Source: Sphingobacteriales bacterium (GTDB lineage Bacteria > Bacteroidota > Bacteroidia > Chitinophagales > UBA2359). From it: a stretch of 64,000 nt of DNA. A program made the translations under genes and the position numbers. The DNA is taken from the NCBI GenBank assembly GCA_016700115.1, contig CP064999.1, forward strand, positions 2,976,001 through 3,040,000, in the 5' to 3' direction. Each line of letters starts with the position of its first letter. Position 1 is the stretch's first letter. Of the stretch, positions 35,515 to 43,688 are shown in pieces. The notes under the pieces were generated by a model. It worked only from the letters and a program-made list of their open reading frames with translations. It was not told the DNA's origin and made no database searches.

Positions 35515-36333
35515 TTATGTAGAAGCTTTTTTTGCTTCGCCGTGAAGTAATACAGGATATTTGTGCATCCATCCTTTACCCTGACAGGCTTCACACGATT
35601 TTGAACTGCTGCTTTCTTTAAACCCGATTGCCCACCAAAAACGCTTTTTACCTTTTATTCCCAATTTTCCCCAACCTCCGCAGTTCGGGCATCGTTTGCG
35701 GCGTTTATATTCCAAAATCCACAAATAACGCATCCATAAGGTAGTTACAAAAATAATGGCAATATAGGCGGCATAAAACTGATTGGTTCTGAAATAATCC
35801 AACACAAAAAATGAAAATCCCCAAAAGCCCAATGATAAAACAACCCCCCAAAATATTGAGTCCGAAATTCTTGTAAATACATTTCTGATAATAAATACAC
35901 CATAATACATGACAAACGCAAAATAAATCCAGGCATACACATGATTCACAAATGCCTGATCGAATAAAGCGCGAAGTATGAATACTGAGATTAACCCCAA
36001 AAAGATCAAGTCTTCAAAATCGGCATACCTGAAAAAACGATAGATCGTAGTTCCGGAAAGCAAGATTAACACACCAACATAATGAAGCCAATCAAATTGG
36101 TAGTCCAGACTAAAAAACGAAATAGTTTGATAATACCAACCATCAAAAAAAATAAAGCAATAGAAAGGTAAACCAAGTGTAAACAAACATAAAAGAGTAA
36201 CCCTAAGCCGGAAATTGATCACAGAACTTTCTTCAACGGCATAATGAAACAAGTAGGAAATAAAGTAAACCCCTCCGAGTAAAATGAGCAGAACAATATA
36301 AAACAAAATGGTGGTATCAGATATTTGGGGCAT
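35515..36333 (-). CDS. Polytopic membrane protein with C-terminal DnaJ-type zinc-finger motifs
   Basis: This 272-residue protein has about seven or eight hydrophobic segments (residues about 10-210). A cytoplasmic tail follows with two CxxCxGxG-type motifs: CPNCGGWGKLG and CEACQGKGW. DnaJ uses four such motifs to bind two zinc ions; here two could bind one zinc ion. I do not recognise the family, so the function is unknown. A TAnnTTTG match on the reverse strand at 36400-36393 may be its promoter. Confidence 0.7.
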   Translation of the reverse strand: MPQISDTTILFYIVLLILLGGVYFISYLFHYAVEESSVINFRLRVTLLCLFTLGLPFYCFIFFDGWYYQTISFFSLDYQFDWLHYVGVLILLSGTTIYRFFRYADFEDLIFLGLISVFILRALFDQAFVNHVYAWIYFAFVMYYGVFIIRNVFTRISDSIFWGVVLSLGFWGFSFFVLDYFRTNQFYAAYIAIIFVTTLWMRYLWILEYKRRKRCPNCGGWGKLGIKGKKRFWWAIGFKESSSSKSCEACQGKGWMHKYPVLLHGEAKKAST

Positions 36334-36536
36334 CAGGAAGGAGAGATTTGATTGTTTATTCAGGTCAGGTCAGTCTGCAAAATTGGCCAAAGCAAATCTA
36401 AGACTCTTTATGTATATTTTTTAATACTTAGTTACTTAAAACGGTTTTTTTAAAAATATTTGGTTAGTCAGAGAATAGTAAGTATTTTTCGCAACAATTT
36501 AACCGGAATATTTATCACCAAGAAAACACTTTTCCC

Positions 36537-37655
36537 ATGTCCCTATTTAACAAACTGACCGGCGAATTTATAGATATCATAGAATGGTTAGACCCCACTC
36601 AAAACACGATGGTCTATCGGTTTGAACGTCATAACAATGAAATCAAAAACGGTGCAAAACTTACAGTCAGAGAAACACAAGTTGCTGTTTTTGTTGATCA
36701 GGGTCGAATTGCCGATGTTTTTTCGCCGGGTATGTTTACCCTCAACACCGAAAATCTTCCTGTTTTATCCACCCTCAGAGGTTGGAAATATGGATTTGAA
36801 AGCCCATTTAAAGCAGAGGTATATTTTATCAACACCAAAAATTTTACCGATTTAAAATGGGGCACCAAAAATCCGGTCATTATCCGCGATCCGGAATTTG
36901 GACCAATGCGTTTAAGGGCGTTTGGCACTTATGCAGTCAGAGTTACCGATGCTGCCAAATTTATTGAAGAAATTGTAGGTACAGCCGGACATTTTACCGT
37001 AGAAGACATTACTGAACAATTGCGTAATATCATTGTTGCCCGATTTACCCAAACGCTTGGTGAAAGCAAAATCCCTATTTTGGATTTAGCAGCAAACTAT
37101 GACGAAATGTCAAAATTCATTCAAGGCAGGATTGCACCTGAATTTGAAGATTATGGCATTGGATTGACCAAATTGCTGATTGAAAATGTATCATTGCCTC
37201 CCGAAGTTGAACAGGCATTAGACAAACGCAGCAGCATGGGCATCATCGGCGATTTGAGCAAATATATGCAGTTTCAGACAGCAGAAGCCATTGAAAAAGC
37301 CGCTGAAAACACATCAGGCGGAGCTAATGAAGGCATTGGTTTGGGGATGGGGCTTGGAATGGTCAATCAGATGATGTCACAGATGAACGACAAGAAAGAA
37401 ACGGTTAAAGAAACTTCCGAAAATGTTACTCCTCCAAAATTGCCGGAACAATTGCAGGTTTTTGTCGCACAAAACAACCAACAAACCGGCCCGTTTAACG
37501 AAGCAGAACTCAAGAATTTGATTCAAACCGGAGTATTGACCAAACAAACTCTTGTTTGGAAAGCCGGAATCAGTAATTGGGTAGCCGCCGAAAGTTTGGC
37601 CGAGGTAAGTGTTTTGTTTAATGCTGTTCCTCCACCGATACCCCCTGCCATCTAA
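36537..37655 (+). CDS. SPFH-domain protein with C-terminal GYF_2 domain (YdjI-like)
   Basis: This 372-residue protein has an SPFH/virion-core-like domain at about 1-290 (FERHNNEIKNGAKLTVRETQVAVFVDQG, FSPGMFTLNTENLP, LKWGTKNPVIIRDPEFG). A glycine/methionine-rich stretch (GIGLGMGLGMVNQMMSQM) follows, then a GYF_2 domain (VFVAQNNQQTGPFNEAELKN ... LVWKAGISNWVAAESL), which reads proline-rich ligands, and a short polyproline end (PPPIPPAI). In Bacillus the related YdjI works with the zinc-ribbon protein YdjG and a PspA-like protein at the membrane. A zinc-ribbon gene follows directly here, so the same partnership is likely. Confidence 0.85.
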   Translation: MSLFNKLTGEFIDIIEWLDPTQNTMVYRFERHNNEIKNGAKLTVRETQVAVFVDQGRIADVFSPGMFTLNTENLPVLSTLRGWKYGFESPFKAEVYFINTKNFTDLKWGTKNPVIIRDPEFGPMRLRAFGTYAVRVTDAAKFIEEIVGTAGHFTVEDITEQLRNIIVARFTQTLGESKIPILDLAANYDEMSKFIQGRIAPEFEDYGIGLTKLLIENVSLPPEVEQALDKRSSMGIIGDLSKYMQFQTAEAIEKAAENTSGGANEGIGLGMGLGMVNQMMSQMNDKKETVKETSENVTPPKLPEQLQVFVAQNNQQTGPFNEAELKNLIQTGVLTKQTLVWKAGISNWVAAESLAEVSVLFNAVPPPIPPAI

Positions 37656-37750
37656 TGTCCTAAATCAGCACTTATGACTGGCTTTTGTCTGTTGTTTGGC
37701 AACAGCTTTCAGGTTCAAATCTTATAATTTAGCTCCATCCTTTAATTGGC

Positions 37751-38857
37751 ATGACTACACCTGCTGAATTGGTTTTTCGTGAACTTAAATGCGCTAACTG
37801 TGGTGCTATGCTTGCCTTTAAAGCCGGAACCAATAGTTTAGTTTGCGACTATTGCGGCACCAACAATGAAATACCTGTTTCGGAAGAAGTGTTGGAAGAA
37901 ATTGATTTCGACACTTTTATCCGCGAATGTTACGATACAGAGGATATGCAGGTTGTTACTTTGGCACAATGCGAATCATGTGGAGCCGAAACCACATTGC
38001 TGCCCAATGTAACGGCTTCTTCTTGTCCTTTTTGCAGCAGTAGTTTAGTGGTAAAGGGAGCTTCAACCAGTCAGATTGTAAAGCCTAAAGGAGTATTGCC
38101 CTTTAAAATTTCTCAGGAACAGGCTACTGAATCCTTCAGGAAATGGTTAAACTCCTTATGGTTTGCTCCCAACAATTTAAAGCGGTATGCCTCACAAAAA
38201 GACAAACTCATCGGCATATATATCCCTTATTGGACTTATGACAGCCAGACAACTTCAACTTATACCGGAAGAAGGGGAGATGATTATACCGATTATGTGA
38301 CTCAGGCGGTATCGGTAAACGGAAAAACAGAGTTTAGACAAGTACCCGTTACCAAAACCCGGTGGACAAACGTAAGCGGTATTGTGAAAGTGTTTTTTGA
38401 CGATGTGTTGATAGTTGCCTGTACATCATTACCTACACAATATGTCGATTCTCTGGAGCCTTTTGATTTACAAAATATACAACCATTTAACGAAAAATAT
38501 CTGAGCGGTTTCAGAGCAGAGCGTTATCAGGTGGATGTGAAAAACGGACTGGAATTGGCCAAGAAAAAAATGGACATTGCCATCCGAAGAGCAGTTTGCA
38601 CTCAAATAGGCGGTAATCATCAACAAATATTGTCACTACATTCCGATTTTTACAGCATAACCTTTAAGCACATCCTTCTTCCAATCTGGATAAGTTCTTA
38701 CCGTTATAACAATAAGGTTTACAGATTTGTCATCAATGGAAGAACAGGGGTTGTTCGGGGTGAAAGACCGGTTAGTGCTATCAAAGTAATCTTGTTTGTG
38801 TTGACTCTGATTGCTATTTTTGCCCTCATAGCCTATCTTACAAGCGGAAACCGGTAA
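37751..38857 (+). CDS. Zinc-ribbon membrane-anchored protein (YdjG-like)
   Basis: This 368-residue protein has two N-terminal zinc ribbons: KCANCGAMLAF ... VCDYCGTNNE and CESCGAETTLLP ... CPFCSSSLV. A central domain with YIPYWTYDSQTTSTYTGRRG follows, and a C-terminal membrane segment (IKVILFVLTLIAIFALIAYL). The first ribbon resembles TFIIB-type sequences that are often mis-annotated as DNA-binding. The pairing with an SPFH gene 95 bp upstream matches the YdjG-YdjI type membrane-stress module. No PspA homologue lies in the window. Confidence 0.82.
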   Translation: MTTPAELVFRELKCANCGAMLAFKAGTNSLVCDYCGTNNEIPVSEEVLEEIDFDTFIRECYDTEDMQVVTLAQCESCGAETTLLPNVTASSCPFCSSSLVVKGASTSQIVKPKGVLPFKISQEQATESFRKWLNSLWFAPNNLKRYASQKDKLIGIYIPYWTYDSQTTSTYTGRRGDDYTDYVTQAVSVNGKTEFRQVPVTKTRWTNVSGIVKVFFDDVLIVACTSLPTQYVDSLEPFDLQNIQPFNEKYLSGFRAERYQVDVKNGLELAKKKMDIAIRRAVCTQIGGNHQQILSLHSDFYSITFKHILLPIWISSYRYNNKVYRFVINGRTGVVRGERPVSAIKVILFVLTLIAIFALIAYLTSGNR

Positions 38858-38905
38858 CTTTTGATTTTGCAGTTTTTTTCTGAAAATCGTATCCTTCATA
38901 CTATA

Positions 38906-39922
38906 ATGTCTGTTTTCGGTTTTGTTTCCGGTAAACAGACAGGATATGGGTTGCTTTTAACCTTAATTTTGTCGGTTTCCTCTTTTTCAGGTTGGGCACA
39001 AAACCATCAAAGTGATTCGGTAAATCACCATCAACGACTGCCCTTTTTTGCAACAGCCCCAAAACCAAATCCGGTCAGAATTACCGGGCTGAGTTCTGCA
39101 ATAGTGCTCTCTTATTCGGCAGCTATGATTGGCTTAAACAAAGCATGGTATGCTCAATATCCACGTTCCGCGTTTCATTTTTTTAATGATAACGGCGAGT
39201 GGAATCAAATAGATAAAATAGGACATAGTTGGACAGCTTACTCCGAAAGTTTGTATGCCATTAAGCTCTATCGCTGGTCAGGCGTTTCAGAGAAAAAAGC
39301 AGTTTGGATTGGAGGTACCTGTGGATTTGTTTTTCAGATGGGAATTGAAGTTTTAGACGGGTTTTCCGAAAAATGGGGAGCTTCTTCCGGAGATATCATC
39401 GCAAATACCGCCGGCTCAGCATTCGTAATATCACAGGAACTGATTTGGAAGGAACAAAAAGTGAGGTTAAAATTTTCATCTTCACAAGTCAGTTATCGCC
39501 ATTATCCCCCCGAAGTTCAGGAACGAATTGAACAACTTTATGGCAATTCTTTCCGGGAAAAACTCCTGAAAGACTATAATGGTCAGAGTTATTGGCTTTC
39601 GTTCAGCCCATTGTTGTTTTCCCCCAATCGCGAAACCCGTTTTCCTGATTGGCTGAATATTGCAATAGGATATGGAGCAGATGGTTTGTTGGGAGGTTTT
39701 GAAAACAAATGGACTGACGAGGATGGCAATACGCACGATTTCAGCCATATTTCCCGCAAAAGGACCTATTACCTTTCTGCAGATATCAATCTGAGCCGTA
39801 TTAAAACCCGTTCCAAACTACTTAAAACCATTTTTGAAGCAGTTAATGTGTTGAAAATTCCTGCCCCTGCAATTTCTCTGAGTAATTCGGGCGATTTTAA
39901 AGCATACTGGCTGTATTGGTAA
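38906..39922 (+). CDS. DUF2279 family (YfiM-like) lipoprotein/outer-membrane-associated protein
   Basis: This 338-residue exported protein has a signal peptide ending SGWAQ. The DUF2279 core is visible: a hydrophobic segment (GLSSAIVLSYSAAMIGLNKAWYAQ), then FNDNGEWNQIDKIGHSWTAYSESLYA, GGTCGFVFQMGIEVLDGFSEKWG and SSGDIIANTAGSAF. The conserved His and Glu/Asp residues suggest a metal or catalytic role, but none is established. The ATG at 38906 is preferred to a TTG 15 codons upstream, which would add residues in front of the signal peptide. It is cotranscribed perhaps with the two preceding genes. Confidence 0.8.
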   Translation: MSVFGFVSGKQTGYGLLLTLILSVSSFSGWAQNHQSDSVNHHQRLPFFATAPKPNPVRITGLSSAIVLSYSAAMIGLNKAWYAQYPRSAFHFFNDNGEWNQIDKIGHSWTAYSESLYAIKLYRWSGVSEKKAVWIGGTCGFVFQMGIEVLDGFSEKWGASSGDIIANTAGSAFVISQELIWKEQKVRLKFSSSQVSYRHYPPEVQERIEQLYGNSFREKLLKDYNGQSYWLSFSPLLFSPNRETRFPDWLNIAIGYGADGLLGGFENKWTDEDGNTHDFSHISRKRTYYLSADINLSRIKTRSKLLKTIFEAVNVLKIPAPAISLSNSGDFKAYWLYW

Positions 39923-39939
39923 TATCAAATCAATAAATT

Positions 39940-39999
39940 AACGTTAGGTTGGGAAATTAAAACCTTCTAAAATAAGGCTTTTTTTTCCAACCTAACGTT
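39940..39999. repeat. Perfect 13-bp inverted repeat (60-bp span)
   Basis: AACGTTAGGTTGG (39940-39952) and its exact complement CCAACCTAACGTT (39987-39999) flank a 34-bp loop. There is no T-run after the right arm, so it is not a standard terminator. It marks the left edge of the Rhs-remnant island and may still act as a terminator for DUF2279. Confidence 0.6.
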
Positions 40000-40000
40000 C

Positions 40001-40058
40001 CTCTACCCCAACCGATGCTTCAAAATTAGGAGAAAGTTTTTGGATGGGCAAGCCTTGT
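40001..40058 (-). pseudogene. Rhs-core remnant A (short)
   Basis: The reverse strand reads GLPIQKLSPNFEASVGVE, matching the start of remnants B and C at 40281-40408 and 41440-41600. It is cut off at 40059 by the palindromic MITE-like element. Confidence 0.6.
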
Positions 40059-40275
40059 TACCCCTAAATCCCCTGCAGGGGACTTTTTGCTTGCTTCGTG
40101 GGGTAAGGACGGTAATGTTTGAGATGTTAAGTGGCATTGAGTAGGTAAATAACTTTTTACTTGGTTAAAGTTATTTAAATCCAAACCAAAATCACTGACT
40201 AAAAAACTGTTTGTATTATACAAATCACTTGATAGTATAAACATATTTAAGTCCCCTTCAGGGGATTTAGGGGTA
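40059..40275. mobile_element. MITE-like element with 27-bp terminal inverted repeats
   Basis: The left end 40059-40085 (TACCCCTAAATCCCCTG...) and the right end 40249-40275 (...CAGGGGATTTAGGGGTA) are complementary at 26 of 27 positions, giving a 217-bp element with no coding capacity. Each end is itself palindromic (CCCCTGCAGGGG, CCCCTTCAGGGG). A left end copy inserted at the same site of another Rhs remnant is seen at 41600-41650. Confidence 0.7.
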
Positions 40276-40280
40276 GAAAA

Positions 40281-40408
40281 GGGTCAAGCGTGCGAAACAG
40301 GGCATGATTGACATTCAGCCCAAAATCTTCTACCAACTCAATGCCGTTGTACTGGTAGTTGATCTCTTCCCCATCGAAGGTAGTGGATAATTTTTGGATG
40401 GGCAAGCC
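40281..40408 (-). pseudogene. Rhs-core remnant B
   Basis: The reverse strand gives an intact 42-codon stretch with the signature of the Rhs repeat-associated core: GLPIQKLSTTFDGEE, INYQYNGIELVEDFGLNVNH and ALFRTLDP. The normal continuation after LDP (xxGRW) is absent because sequence related to the adjacent palindromic element follows. No start or upstream Rhs repeats are present. Confidence 0.75.
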
Positions 40409-40427
40409 AAATGGGTAGTAATGTGTT

Positions 40428-41345
40428 TTAGCCCTCTTTGATGATCCGGCTCACTTCATCTTCTGATAATCCGGTCAGATTTGCTAATGTTTTCACATCT
40501 ACTCCTGCTCCCGTACCTTTCCTAATCACTTCTCTTAACCCTTCTTTCTTTCCTTCTATCTTTCCTTCAATTAATCCTTCTATCTTTCCTTCCTCTCGGC
40601 CTTGCTCCTTTCCTTCATCAAATGCCGTATCTAATGAGTTTTTCAAATCGCGATAATACTTCAAACTGTCTTCATAAGACTGCAACTCCTCTCTCGTGAA
40701 TTTGGCGACTTCCGCCACCTCAAACAGTCGCTCAAAGATCCGCTCCCGCAATCGGTCGGGAACTCTTTCCAAACGGTTTAAGTTTTTTAGCACATATAGC
40801 CATTTCTCAAATCGAGTGTCTAACTCTTCTACCTGCTTATCGAATTTTGGCATCTCTAAGTAGATAAACGTCAACTTGTCATAGAACACTTTGCAGGTTT
40901 CTATGTCTGTCAGTTTTACATCGTAGCGGTATTTGTTACGTTCTGCCTTATCCTCCTCAAATACAAAATCTAATATTGCCACTGTATAAACCGCCTTTAA
41001 CTCATAGTTCCAATCTGCTCGTTTGGCTTGCTCTTGTATAGGGAAGGTGGCATAGTACAAAGTCCTGTCTTTGAAGAAATTCTGCTTCGATTTTTGTAGC
41101 TCAACGATGAACTTTTCACCTCGTTCGTTCTCGCAATACAGATCAAAAATAGCCCTTCGGTCTGTTACGCCTGCACCGAGGTATTCCGTTTTTAGGTAGG
41201 TCAGTTCCTTTATTTTGCCTACTTGTTCACGCAACAACTCATTCAGAAAATCCAACAGCAAGTCCTTGTTGGGTTCTTCTCCAAACAACTTTTTGAACCC
41301 AAAGTCGGTGAAAGGGTTGACGTATCTTTCTCTAAATTCGTTCAT
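40428..41345 (-). CDS. Rpn-family recombination-promoting nuclease / PDDEXK_2 transposase-like protein
   Basis: This 305-residue protein matches the PD-(D/E)XK nuclease family transposases related to RpnA. The start YVNPFTDFGFKKLFGEE is diagnostic. The nuclease motif is IFDLYCENERGEKFIVELQK (D...ExQ). FYDKLTFIYLEMPKF follows. The C-terminus carries Gly-Glu-Lys repeats (GKEQGREEGKIEGLIEGKIE) and a short helix-turn-helix-like end. RpnA promotes RecA-independent recombination in E. coli. The gene has its own promoter and is flanked on both sides by Rhs-core remnants, so it looks like a mobile accessory gene. Confidence 0.88.
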   Translation of the reverse strand: MNEFRERYVNPFTDFGFKKLFGEEPNKDLLLDFLNELLREQVGKIKELTYLKTEYLGAGVTDRRAIFDLYCENERGEKFIVELQKSKQNFFKDRTLYYATFPIQEQAKRADWNYELKAVYTVAILDFVFEEDKAERNKYRYDVKLTDIETCKVFYDKLTFIYLEMPKFDKQVEELDTRFEKWLYVLKNLNRLERVPDRLRERIFERLFEVAEVAKFTREELQSYEDSLKYYRDLKNSLDTAFDEGKEQGREEGKIEGLIEGKIEGKKEGLREVIRKGTGAGVDVKTLANLTGLSEDEVSRIIKEG

Positions 41346-41362
41346 TTCTGCTGATTATCAGA

Positions 41363-41370
41363 CAAAGATA
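41363..41370 (-). promoter_or_regulatory. -7 promoter element TATCTTTG of the Rpn-family gene
   Basis: On the reverse strand TATCTTTG (41370-41363) sits only 17 bp before the start codon, leaving a very short leader. No -33 TTG was found. Confidence 0.45.
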
Positions 41371-41439
41371 CGTTTTTTTGCTTGTTGTGATTTTCCCTTT
41401 TTGCCGGAGGTTACCTACCCCGATTTTTGGAGTTAATCA

Positions 41440-41600
41440 CCACCTTCCCGTTTGCGGATCAAGCGTGCGAAACTCAGCATGATTGACATGCAACCCAAAA
41501 TCTTCTACCAACACAATACCATTGTACTAATAGTTATTCACCTCTACCCCAACTGATACTTCAAAGTTAGGAGATAGTTTTTGGATGGGCAAGCCTTGTT
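41440..41600 (-). pseudogene. Rhs-core remnant C
   Basis: Reverse-strand translation gives GLPIQKLSPNFEVSVGVE, then an in-frame stop, then YNGIVLVEDFGLHVNH and AEFRTLDPQTGRW, then a stop. This is the conserved YNGxELxxDxGL...RxxDPxxGRW core of Rhs proteins, here plainly dead. It lies 95 bp upstream of the Rpn gene start and is a direct-repeat partner of remnants A and B. Confidence 0.8.
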
Positions 41601-41650
41601 TCCCCTAAATCCCCTGCAGGGGACTTTTTACTTGCTTCGTAGGGGGAAGT
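41600..41650. repeat. Solo left end of the 217-bp MITE-like element
   Basis: TTCCCCTAAATCCCCTGCAG and the GGGGACTTTTTACTTGCTTC that follows match the left end at 40059 over about 50 bp. The junction to the Rhs remnant (GCAAGCCTTGT) is the same as at 40058, so this is a duplicate of that junction rather than an independent insertion. No right end is seen nearby. Confidence 0.6.
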
Positions 41651-41724
41651 TGTGGGTTAAGGGGTAAACAATAAACGGTTTTGTACAGTCTGTTTTATTG
41701 ATTCAAACTCTGCTTTTGTATGTG

Positions 41725-41960
41725 CTATAACCGCTTCATTTGTAAAGCTATGACTTTAATTCCGAGTTGTTCCAGTTCTGCAGTTCGAGCAACATCGTAT
41801 TGGTACTGTTCTTTAATTTGGTGGATAGAACCGTCAATTTCAACAACCAAACTTGCCTGATGGCAATAAAAGTCGGCAATAAAATACAAAAGGGGGTGTT
41901 GTCTTCTGAATTTAACCCCACAACATTGGTTTTTTCATCGGTACTGCCAACAATCCCCTT
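41725..41960 (-). pseudogene. DUF559 (Vsr-like) endonuclease-domain pseudogene
   Basis: On the reverse strand the frame ending with TAG at 41727-41725 reads CCGVKFRRQHPLLYFIADFY, CHQASLVVEIDGSIHQIKEQ, YQYDVARTAELEQLGIKVIA and LQMKRL. This is the DUF559 fold with its catalytic aspartate/glutamate region (FRRQHP...FIADFYC...VVEIDG). Further upstream KSEGDCWQYR is recognisable, then an in-frame TGA separates it from KNQCCG, and no start codon is found. It is therefore a broken gene. DUF559 genes are related to very-short-patch repair nucleases and often travel with mobile regions. Confidence 0.75.
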
Positions 41961-41977
41961 CTGACTTTTAAATTGTG

Positions 41978-42334
41978 CAGATTCCAAGTAAGAAAAATAT
42001 TTTTTCTTAGAGGAAAAAACTTTTTTCTTTGAGGATAAATATTTTTTCTTAGAGGAAAAGTTCTTTTCCTAAAGGAAAACTAATTTTTCTTAGAGGTTTA
42101 AATGTTTTTCTTACAAGTAAACTAATTTTTCTTTGAGGAAAAAAAATTTTGTCTGGAATAAAAAAATATTCTCTTAGTGGGTTTGTGATTTTTCTTACAG
42201 GATAAATAATTTTTCTTAGAGGAATAGCTCTTTTTCTAAAAGAAAACTAATTTTTCTTAGAGGAAATAAAATTTTTCTTAGAAGAAAAAAAAATTTCCTT
42301 GTAGGAAAAATATTTTTTCCTAAAAGGAATTTTC
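41978..42334. repeat. AT-rich array of about 17 units with 21-bp period, phased T- and A-tracts (array 3)
   Basis: Each unit reads T-tract, then CTTAGAGG or a variant, then an A-tract (typical core TTTTTCTTAGAGGAAAA). The first C of the core is at 41985, 42006, 42027, 42048, 42068, 42089, 42110, 42131, 42153, 42173, 42194, 42215, 42236, 42256, 42277, 42298 and 42319, so spacing is 21 with occasional 20 or 22. Each unit is also an imperfect palindrome. There are no spacers and no coding frame. Tracts phased at two helical turns predict intrinsically curved DNA. Confidence 0.9.
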
Positions 42335-43688
42335 AAAAGTCAACCATTTTTTAGCCGGTTCTTTCCTTGTTGTTCAAATGTTTGCAAAATATATTTGCAA
42401 AACATGTGAGGGTCAAAAACAAACAAAGCTCCTTACATTTAAGGATTTGACAACTATAACCGATTTTTATCTAACCTTAAAAAACCAAATATTCAAAATA
42501 TTTAGCTAAAAGTTGAACTAATTTATAGTTTACTCCTATTTGGATTGATTCAGTGATAAATCTATCACTAATTTTTCAATATAGGTCAAGATATTGTTAA
42601 TTTGTGTTTAACCGTCAGATTTATGATGCCACTTTAAGTAGTGTTTTTGTGAAAAGGAAAGTGGTAGTTATTGTGTAAGGCGGGTTATGTGTTCTCTTTT
42701 TGTTTATTGCTTTACAAAAAGTAGCAGTTTTAGGGCTTTCTTACTTTTCAATAAAGAGAGGTTGGGGTTAAATTAACGTAGGGCAGGTAATAGAATCCTT
42801 TTTTTATCTGGTTTTTGGTATTGTTAAGCGGCAATTCAGAAGGCGCAATTCAGATTGTAATATTAAAATAGTTCATACAAGATAATGGCTGTTGATATTT
42901 TTTGGAACTGAAACAATTTTATTATCCTTAACCCGTAGGGATAATATATTGGTAGCTACGAAAAAGAACCCGTTATCATCATTCAGAAGGAATGTAATAA
43001 AGGTTGTAAAAGATGTTGTTCTATGTAAATTACATGCCTACGGTATTGAGATTCCACGTATCGGCTGTTCTACCAATATAATATGCCTACGGCATTGCAT
43101 TTATCCCAAAACGCAAGATTTTGGGATGTACAGAACAATTGGATTAGACTAAAATGAATTTGCAATCCGTATAAGAGATCGAAACCTTGTTACCTTATTT
43201 CTGATTGCTTTTTTAAAAGTCACCTTTTCAGGGCTCTTTGACGCTTGGTGTTTGTTTGTTACAATTACTACACCGCATCGAGGTTGTATTTTTGACGAGC
43301 TTGCCGACCATTTATCGCTCCACAAGCCCACTCTTTTCTTATAGAACGCCCGATAATTACCCAGTTACAAAACCTGTTTGGTTTAAATACAATAACTAAT
43401 ATTCTGAATTAAATTTGACGGAGTAAACCAACTAACTTAAATGTGGGAAAAGAGATGGGTTTATACCAATACCCTACATCATAGTTTCAATTTAGTCTGA
43501 ATGGTAAATTTTCGGTTCTTAATTTTGATTCTTTTTAAAGTATGTTCAAACTTTTCATAAAACACAAGCAACAGAAGATCCAATAATTTTACAAACTGAA
43601 TGTTGTTTATACAAATTTAAAAGGCATCAAAAATGACGGATTATTGGGGATAACTGATACTTAGCCAATAAAGTGTCGAAAAAACAAG
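42335..43688. other. Gene-poor AT-rich stretch between arrays 3 and 4
   Basis: There is no convincing gene in about 1.35 kb. It holds an imperfect inverted repeat (42933-43092) with CCTACGG palindromes and several short frames without recognisable similarity. The nearest intact genes are Rpn on the left and DinB on the right. Confidence 0.5.
42933..43092. repeat. 160-bp element with 23-bp inverted repeat ends
   Basis: CCGTAGGGATAATATATTGG (start of 42933-42955) pairs with the complement of CTACCAATATAATATGCCTA (43070-43092) with three mismatches. A further GCCTACGGTATTGAG word lies inside at about 43036. The form is that of a small non-coding mobile or palindromic element. Confidence 0.6.

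Noticed and set aside
41748..41987. 79-residue reverse frame near the DUF559 remnant
   Set aside because: It is in the wrong phase. The neighbouring phase contains the DUF559 core, so this frame is a shadow.
42892..43331. Short frames around the CCGTAGG element
   Set aside because: No similarity, no start signals, and part of them lies inside the inverted repeat.
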